DNA of 64,000 nucleotides from Fibrobacteria bacterium (GTDB lineage: Bacteria > Fibrobacterota > Fibrobacteria > UBA11236): NCBI GenBank assembly GCA_025360005.1, contig JANYDA010000032.1:62001-126000 (forward strand). The letters run 5' to 3'. The notes under the pieces were generated by a model. That model was not told the DNA's origin. It saw only the letters and a list, made by a program, of their open reading frames with translations, and did no database searches. Position 1 is the first letter of the stretch. Each line of letters begins with the position of its first letter. The position numbers and the translations under genes are program-made. Below, piece by piece: positions 59,582 to 64,000 of this stretch.

Positions 59582-60799
59582 TCATTCTGTTTCCTTGCCG
59601 TTGAGGCCCTTGAGCGCCGCTTGCGCCAGGGCTTCGCGATAAACTTCCTGCAGGGGCACGTCCGCCTCGCCCGCCAGCTTGCGGCAGCTTTCGTACTCGG
59701 GCGAAAACCGCGCGGCCGCACGGCCCGGAAAGACCACCTTCTTCAACTCCACCTCGCCGAAGCGCGTAGCCACCGTATGATGGGACTTTTCCGCGATCAG
59801 GCGCTCCACCCGAAAATAACGCATTCCCCCCGTGGCCGTCTCGGATGCGATCAGGGACAAAGCCGCGTCGAGTCCGCTTTTTTCAACCAAGGCGCAGAGC
59901 TTGACCGCGGATCGGTTCTTTTTCATCAGGATGGATTCCTGCCAGACATCCTTGCAGCCGGATGCCAGCAGACGTTCCGCCACGTAACCTACAAGTTCCG
60001 GGGTCATGTTGTCCAGGTTGCATTCCACTTGGTATACGGAAGCGGAAGCGCAAGCGGCCGCGCCGGTTGCCCATCTTGCTTCCGTTTCCGCTTCCAGGAT
60101 GCAGATGCGCAGCACGTTGGCGATGCCGTCCAAATCCTTCCCGCCCGCGCCATAGCCTATCCGTTTCACCGCGCCTATCCAATCGGCCGGCAAAGGTTTC
60201 GCCATAGTGGTGATGATGGCGGTTCCCGTAGGGGTACAGAGTTCGCCCGGAATGCCGGTGCGGCGGGAGGGGAAGCCCTCGCTCAAGGCCAAGGTTGCCG
60301 GGACCGGGACGGCCAGGATGCCGTGCTGGGTGCGCACCGTGCCGGTCCCGAAGGTGAAGGGGGTGGTGAAAAAACCGGCGACGCCGAGCATCTCAAAGCC
60401 GACGCAGGCGCCGACGATGTCCACGATGGCATCCAAGCCGCCTACTTCATGGAAGTGGACTGCCTGCAAAGGCATGCCGTGGATGCGCGCTTCCACCTGC
60501 GCCAACCGCGTGAATACGGCAATCGCATCCGTCTTCGCCTTGGCGGCGATACCGCTCCGCTCGATGATGCCGGCGATTTCGGCCAGGCCGCGATGCGCGT
60601 GTTCATGGGGGACTTCCACCTGGAAACGCGTGGCCATGATCCCGTGCTTGGAAATCGATTCGCGCCGGAACCCGATACCGGACAGTCCCAGGGTATCCAT
60701 CCGTTTTTTCCAGGCGGTGAAATCCAACCCCAGATCGAACAAGGCGCCCAGGATCATATCGCCCGCCGCGCCGGTCTGCATGTCGAAAAGAAGGATCAG
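59582..60799 (-). CDS. larC: nickel-pincer cofactor nickel insertase LarC
   Basis: LarC puts nickel into the pyridinium-thiocarboxylate cofactor of lactate racemase. AGDMILGALFDLG (about 12-24), VHFHEVGGLDAIVDIVGA and TPFTFGTGTVRTQHGILAVPVPATLAL (three family blocks), plus GELCTPTGTAIITT, identify it. The first ATG (60781) would cut off the usual N-terminal strand. An in-frame CTG at 60799 gives M-I-L-L-F-D before MQTGAAGDM, as in the family, and has GGGGAGA 5 nt upstream, so I start there. No LarA, LarB or LarE gene is in the window. Confidence 0.88.
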   Translation of the reverse strand: MILLFDMQTGAAGDMILGALFDLGLDFTAWKKRMDTLGLSGIGFRRESISKHGIMATRFQVEVPHEHAHRGLAEIAGIIERSGIAAKAKTDAIAVFTRLAQVEARIHGMPLQAVHFHEVGGLDAIVDIVGACVGFEMLGVAGFFTTPFTFGTGTVRTQHGILAVPVPATLALSEGFPSRRTGIPGELCTPTGTAIITTMAKPLPADWIGAVKRIGYGAGGKDLDGIANVLRICILEAETEARWATGAAACASASVYQVECNLDNMTPELVGYVAERLLASGCKDVWQESILMKKNRSAVKLCALVEKSGLDAALSLIASETATGGMRYFRVERLIAEKSHHTVATRFGEVELKKVVFPGRAAARFSPEYESCRKLAGEADVPLQEVYREALAQAALKGLNGKETE

Positions 60800-61000
60800 A
60801 AAATCTCCCCGGATCCCCGTCGGGAATCCTTGCGGCGGCGCCTGGATGGGCGGCCGGGGCGGCAGCCCCGTGGGGAAAAGCTACAAAAAGACCGGGGGTG
60901 ACTCCGCACGCGGACGGCGGAAAGGGAGATCAGGTTTCCCGGATGTTACCGGGGCGCCCGCTGCGCCGCGAACGCCCGGTTTAGCGATGGGATTGCAGCG

Positions 61001-61861
61001 TCAGATTTCAAAAGCGGCTTGGAATTTTTCGATTTCGTCGTGTGCGCAGGCCTTGACGGCGTCGATGTCCTCCTGGGTGAAGCCCAGCTGATTGATGAGG
61101 GCCGTGTCCAGCGCGGGTTTGGTATCCAATCCCGGGAGGGCGAAACCGATATCATAGCAGAGACTGTCCGCCAAATGGACCAAAGTGGTTATCTCGCGCG
61201 CGTATTCGGTTTTGGAAGGGGCGTGGTGATAGACGATGGGAACGCGGATGTCCTGGGGCAATTCCCAGCGCGAGGTAAGCCAATCGCCCACGTCCATATG
61301 GTTGAATCCGAAAACGTCATTCTCCGCCTGGAGCAGCGAGATTTTATCCTGCACGGATTTCTGGATGGCCTTGAGGAAGTTGTCGTGGAAGTATTGGTCG
61401 AGCACGATTCGGCCGATATCGTGGATGAGCCCTGCGCAAAAGCATTCTTCCGGATCGAAAAGGGTGAACTTGCGCATCCGCAATGCCAACTGGCGCGAGA
61501 GCACCGCGCAAGCCAGCGAGTGGGCCCAGAATTTCTTGCGGCTGAACATCTCGTTACGTCCGTCACCGGGGAACATTTTCACCACCGTGATACTGAACAC
61601 CATGGTGTTGATCACCTTGAGCCCCAGGATCACCACCGCGTTCTGGACCGTTGTGACCGTACGCGGGATCCCGTAGAAGGCCGAATTGGCCAAACGCAGA
61701 ACCTTGGAAGTGAGACTCAGATCCCTCGAGATCAGGTTGGCCACGTCCACGGCCGTGGTGGTTGGATCGTTGATGATCTTCAGGAGCTTGTTCGCCACCT
61801 CCGGCAGCGTAGGCAGGTTTTCGATCTGCTCTATCTTCTTCTGTTCAAGGCTCTTGCTCAT
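61001..61861 (-). CDS. HDOD-domain signalling protein
   Basis: I start at the ATG at 61861 (MSKSLEQKKIEQIENLPTLPEV, first part), with GGAG 6 nt upstream; the frame extends to 61882. LPTLPEVANKLLKIINDP and ISRDLSLTSKVLRLANSAFYG (about 17-62) are the HDOD hallmark. The HD-like helices FCAGLIHDIGRIVLDQYF include an HD pair (about 145-160), but HDOD proteins usually lack the full phosphohydrolase set. The 286-residue protein has no output domain. Proteins of this type act in chemotaxis, motility and c-di-GMP-linked regulation. Confidence 0.9.
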   Translation of the reverse strand: MSKSLEQKKIEQIENLPTLPEVANKLLKIINDPTTTAVDVANLISRDLSLTSKVLRLANSAFYGIPRTVTTVQNAVVILGLKVINTMVFSITVVKMFPGDGRNEMFSRKKFWAHSLACAVLSRQLALRMRKFTLFDPEECFCAGLIHDIGRIVLDQYFHDNFLKAIQKSVQDKISLLQAENDVFGFNHMDVGDWLTSRWELPQDIRVPIVYHHAPSKTEYAREITTLVHLADSLCYDIGFALPGLDTKPALDTALINQLGFTQEDIDAVKACAHDEIEKFQAAFEI

Positions 61862-62151
61862 GCCAACTCCGGGTGTGCGCACCCTTTTTTGACGGCGTCA
61901 TGGAAACCCTCGGACCATCAGGAAAGACTATCCAGCTTCAGGATTCCCATGCGAACCGGCTCCGGTAATTTTATACTTATTCAGGGGGTAAATTCAATCT
62001 TAAGCCATCCAAACCGGGCCGATGCCGCATCCGATCCGATAATAAGTACTTTTGCTCATCCTGAAGGTGCAGCATTGGCCGGCTCCGACCTTGACATCGG
62101 CTTGAAACCCCTGCCCGAATCCCTCTTTCCAGGCACAAGCGAAACACGCGT

Positions 62152-64000
62152 ATGAAAATGGTAAAGTCCCTCGCACTTTGGGCTGCCCTGCTGGTATCCG
62201 GCGCTCGCCCCTACACTTTGGACGGCATGTCCGGAACGATTTTCCAACCCTCCGCGCAGCCGCTCAATCACCTGGGCCTGATCATTTCCGCGAGCGCATA
62301 CGGGCATCAGGACGAGTCCATGATCCGGGACAATACTTTCCTGATTTTCGATAAGGACAAGAACGCGTACGATACCAGCCAAATCCAGGATTTGCAAAGC
62401 GCGGGCGCGCGTTTCAACGTGGCGATGGGAATCGGCAGGCATTTCGACCTGGGGATATCGGCCCCGCTGTTTGGGGACTTCATCAGCGATACGGATGCCA
62501 AAGGTCTTTCCGGCGTGGGCTTCGGCGATCCCACCGTTACGGCCAAGGGAAGCTATACTCTGACGGGCAACCATCTCTTCGACGTGGCTTTGTACACATC
62601 CGTGAGTATCCCCACCAAATCGGATAAGGGCTTTCTGCCTAAACAAGGCGGATATATGCGCAAGGACACCATGCCTTCGCTGCCCCGGTATTTTTCCAGC
62701 TTCGCGCCCGGGGCTTCCGCTCAATTCCTGATGACCTTGGACTTGTCCAAGATTGAAGACATCCCGCCGCCTTTCCGGGCCACGGTAGGAACGGGCTTCC
62801 TCAATTCCGGCATGACGGGCACGGAGCCGCGCTTCCAATTGGGCGGGGCGCTGGAATGGCTGGCCATGCCCAATCTGGCATTCATCGCGGGAGGCCAATC
62901 GGAAACGCGCCTGGCCAAGCTCGACAAGCTGGCTGAAATCGGGAAGGAATATTCCTTCGCCAACGTGGGCTTTTCCGCTCAAGGCGACGACGGGATTTTC
63001 TTCTCCGTGAGCATCCAGAAAAGCCTGCCCTCGCAACGTCCTTTCCGGTCTTTTGATGCCACCTTGCCGGACAAGCATGTGGTTTATGCCGCCCGCTTCC
63101 AACCGCGCCTGGCGTTGGCCGCCACCCTGGGCTGGTCCGGAGCCCTGGTCTCCGCGGACGAGGACAAGGACGGCATCCCAGACAAGGATGATCTTTGCCC
63201 CAAAGAGAAAGAGGACTTCGACGGATTCCAGGACATGGATGGCTGCCCGGATCCGGACAATGACGGGGACAGTATACCCGATGCGTTGGACAAGTGTCCG
63301 AACGTACCCGAAGATATGGACGGCTTCCAGGATCAAGACGGCTGTCCCGAATTGGACAATGATAAGGACGGCATTCCCGACGCGCAGGACAAATGCCCCA
63401 ATGAACCTGAAGACCTGGACGGCTTCGAGGATTATGATGGCTGCCCCGAATTGGACAATGATAAGGACGGCATTCCCGACGCGCAGGACAAATGCCCCAA
63501 CCTGGCCGAAGACAAGGACGGCTTCGAGGATGCCGACGGTTGCCCGGAACCGGATAATGACAAGGACAAGATCCCCGACATAAATGACAAATGCCCCAAT
63601 GAACCGGAAACCTACAATGGCTTTGAAGACGGCGACGGGTGCCCGGATATCAGCCGCAGCATGTTGAACCAGGTACCGCTGGAAAAACGCCTGCTTTTGA
63701 AAGGTGTGCACTTCCAAGGCAACTCCGCTGAAATGCTGCCGGAATCCTTTTTAAGCCTGGATACCCTGGCCGAAAGGATCCGAGCCGTGCCGGGCGTGAT
63801 GTTAGAAATCCGCGGGTATTGGGACGCGGCCGGAGCGGAATTGGATGGCTTCCGCAACTCGGAAAACCGGGCGAACGCAGTGCGCAAATACCTGGTGGGC
63901 AAAGGCGTGGAGTCCAACCAGATCCTGGCAAGGGGAATGGGCTCCCATGATCCAATCGGGAACAACAAGACGGCCGCCGGAAGGCTACAGAATCGCCGCG
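62152..64000 (+). CDS. OmpA-family outer membrane protein with thrombospondin type-3 repeats, 3' end missing
   Basis: The frame starts at the ATG at 62152 and continues past the window end without a stop (616 codons seen). It begins MKMVKSLALWAALLVSGARP, a signal peptide. Then comes an OMP-like region of about 300 residues with alternating hydrophobic strands. Six thrombospondin type-3 repeats follow (D-x-D-x-D-G-I-P-D, then D-K-C-P-N and D-G-F-x-D-x-D-G-C-P; about 340-500), which bind calcium. The OmpA peptidoglycan-binding domain (VMLEIRGYWD, NRANAVRKYLVGKGV) comes last and is cut at NRR. It should link outer membrane and cell wall. A Shine-Dalgarno is weak. Confidence 0.9.
   Translation, partial: MKMVKSLALWAALLVSGARPYTLDGMSGTIFQPSAQPLNHLGLIISASAYGHQDESMIRDNTFLIFDKDKNAYDTSQIQDLQSAGARFNVAMGIGRHFDLGISAPLFGDFISDTDAKGLSGVGFGDPTVTAKGSYTLTGNHLFDVALYTSVSIPTKSDKGFLPKQGGYMRKDTMPSLPRYFSSFAPGASAQFLMTLDLSKIEDIPPPFRATVGTGFLNSGMTGTEPRFQLGGALEWLAMPNLAFIAGGQSETRLAKLDKLAEIGKEYSFANVGFSAQGDDGIFFSVSIQKSLPSQRPFRSFDATLPDKHVVYAARFQPRLALAATLGWSGALVSADEDKDGIPDKDDLCPKEKEDFDGFQDMDGCPDPDNDGDSIPDALDKCPNVPEDMDGFQDQDGCPELDNDKDGIPDAQDKCPNEPEDLDGFEDYDGCPELDNDKDGIPDAQDKCPNLAEDKDGFEDADGCPEPDNDKDKIPDINDKCPNEPETYNGFEDGDGCPDISRSMLNQVPLEKRLLLKGVHFQGNSAEMLPESFLSLDTLAERIRAVPGVMLEIRGYWDAAGAELDGFRNSENRANAVRKYLVGKGVESNQILARGMGSHDPIGNNKTAAGRLQNRR
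63346..63500 (+). repeat. exact 56-bp duplication in the calcium-binding repeats
   Basis: The 56 bases at 63346-63401 recur exactly at 63445-63500, an offset of 99 bp or 33 residues. This implies recent duplication or gene conversion within the type-3 repeat array. Confidence 0.8.

Noticed and set aside
62091-62119. Sigma-70 promoter TTGACA for the OmpA-like gene
   Set aside because: The -35 box is exact but no acceptable -10 box lies 16-18 bp downstream.
62056-63717. 553-codon minus-strand open frame over the OmpA-like gene
   Set aside because: Val/Ile/Gly-rich repeats are the antisense of the Asp/Gly-rich calcium repeats; the plus strand carries a signal peptide, type-3 repeats and an OmpA domain.
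1-64000. tRNA, rRNA, insertion sequence or prophage genes
   Set aside because: I looked in the intergenic gaps and found no cloverleaf-like sequence, rRNA-like sequence, transposase or phage gene.

Overview
The window is about 64 kb of GC-rich DNA, densely packed with protein genes. It contains no rRNA or tRNA gene, phage gene, transposase or CRISPR array that I could find. The gene content is that of a Gram-negative, flagellated bacterium: LpxH for lipid A, FliE/FliF/FliG/FliH/FliI/FliJ and FlgB/FlgC, an OmpA-type protein with thrombospondin type-3 repeats, lipoproteins, and secreted proteins with a T9SS/FlgD-like C-terminal module. This mix, with the DUF2807 lipoprotein and a Bacteroidota-like periplasmic protein, suggests the Fibrobacterota-Bacteroidota-Gemmatimonadota neighbourhood. 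I favour a motile Fibrobacterota-like lineage, but that is inference and not proven by the sequence.

Layout. 0-9.5 kb holds envelope and secreted proteins: a membrane acyltransferase, a subtilase with an insert before its catalytic Ser, a carboxypeptidase-regulatory/beta-propeller protein and lipoproteins. 9.5-21.5 kb holds core cell functions (ParA-like ATPase, MurA, CtpA protease, thymidylate kinase, SecA) interspersed with glycosyltransferases, a small YjfB-like motility protein and a DUF2807 lipoprotein. 21.6-26.1 kb is one very large secreted protein. 26.2-33.6 kb is a minus-strand flagellar operon, flgB-flgC-(120 aa unknown)-fliE-fliF-fliG-fliH-fliI-fliJ, preceded by a full-consensus sigma-54 promoter. 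It is interrupted by two A/T-rich heptad-repeat palindromes.

33.9-41.6 kb carries a GT9-like protein, a LOG-family protein, an esterase, a CysA-type ABC ATPase, a prepilin peptidase and a divergent GH2 protein. 41.6-46 kb is a minus-strand housekeeping block (DUF218, cyclophilin, RimI, TsaB, Ddl and a conserved small protein). 46-49.8 kb has a 54-aa ORF overlapping a GT9 enzyme, a PAS-GGDEF protein and a GT2 enzyme. 49.9-55.5 kb is a minus-strand set of RsbU-like phosphatase, a 44-bp tandem repeat with hairpins, galE, a ChlI-like AAA+ ATPase and a VWA protein. 55.7-62 kb holds a thioredoxin-like protein, an RluA-type synthase, a 2Fe-2S ferredoxin, LpxH, LarC and an HDOD protein. The window ends inside the OmpA-like gene.

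How the genes work together. The flagellar block makes the MS ring, switch, proximal rod and export ATPase complex as one RpoN-dependent unit. MurA, Ddl, CtpA, LpxH and the glycosyltransferases serve cell-envelope assembly. SecA and the prepilin peptidase serve secretion. GGDEF, HDOD and PAS-PP2C proteins are signalling outputs without visible partners here. The items most worth following up are the heptad-repeat palindromes, the tandem-hairpin repeat that forms the end of the phosphatase gene, the shared C-terminal tail of two small putative flagellar proteins, and the short ORF coupled to the GT9 gene.
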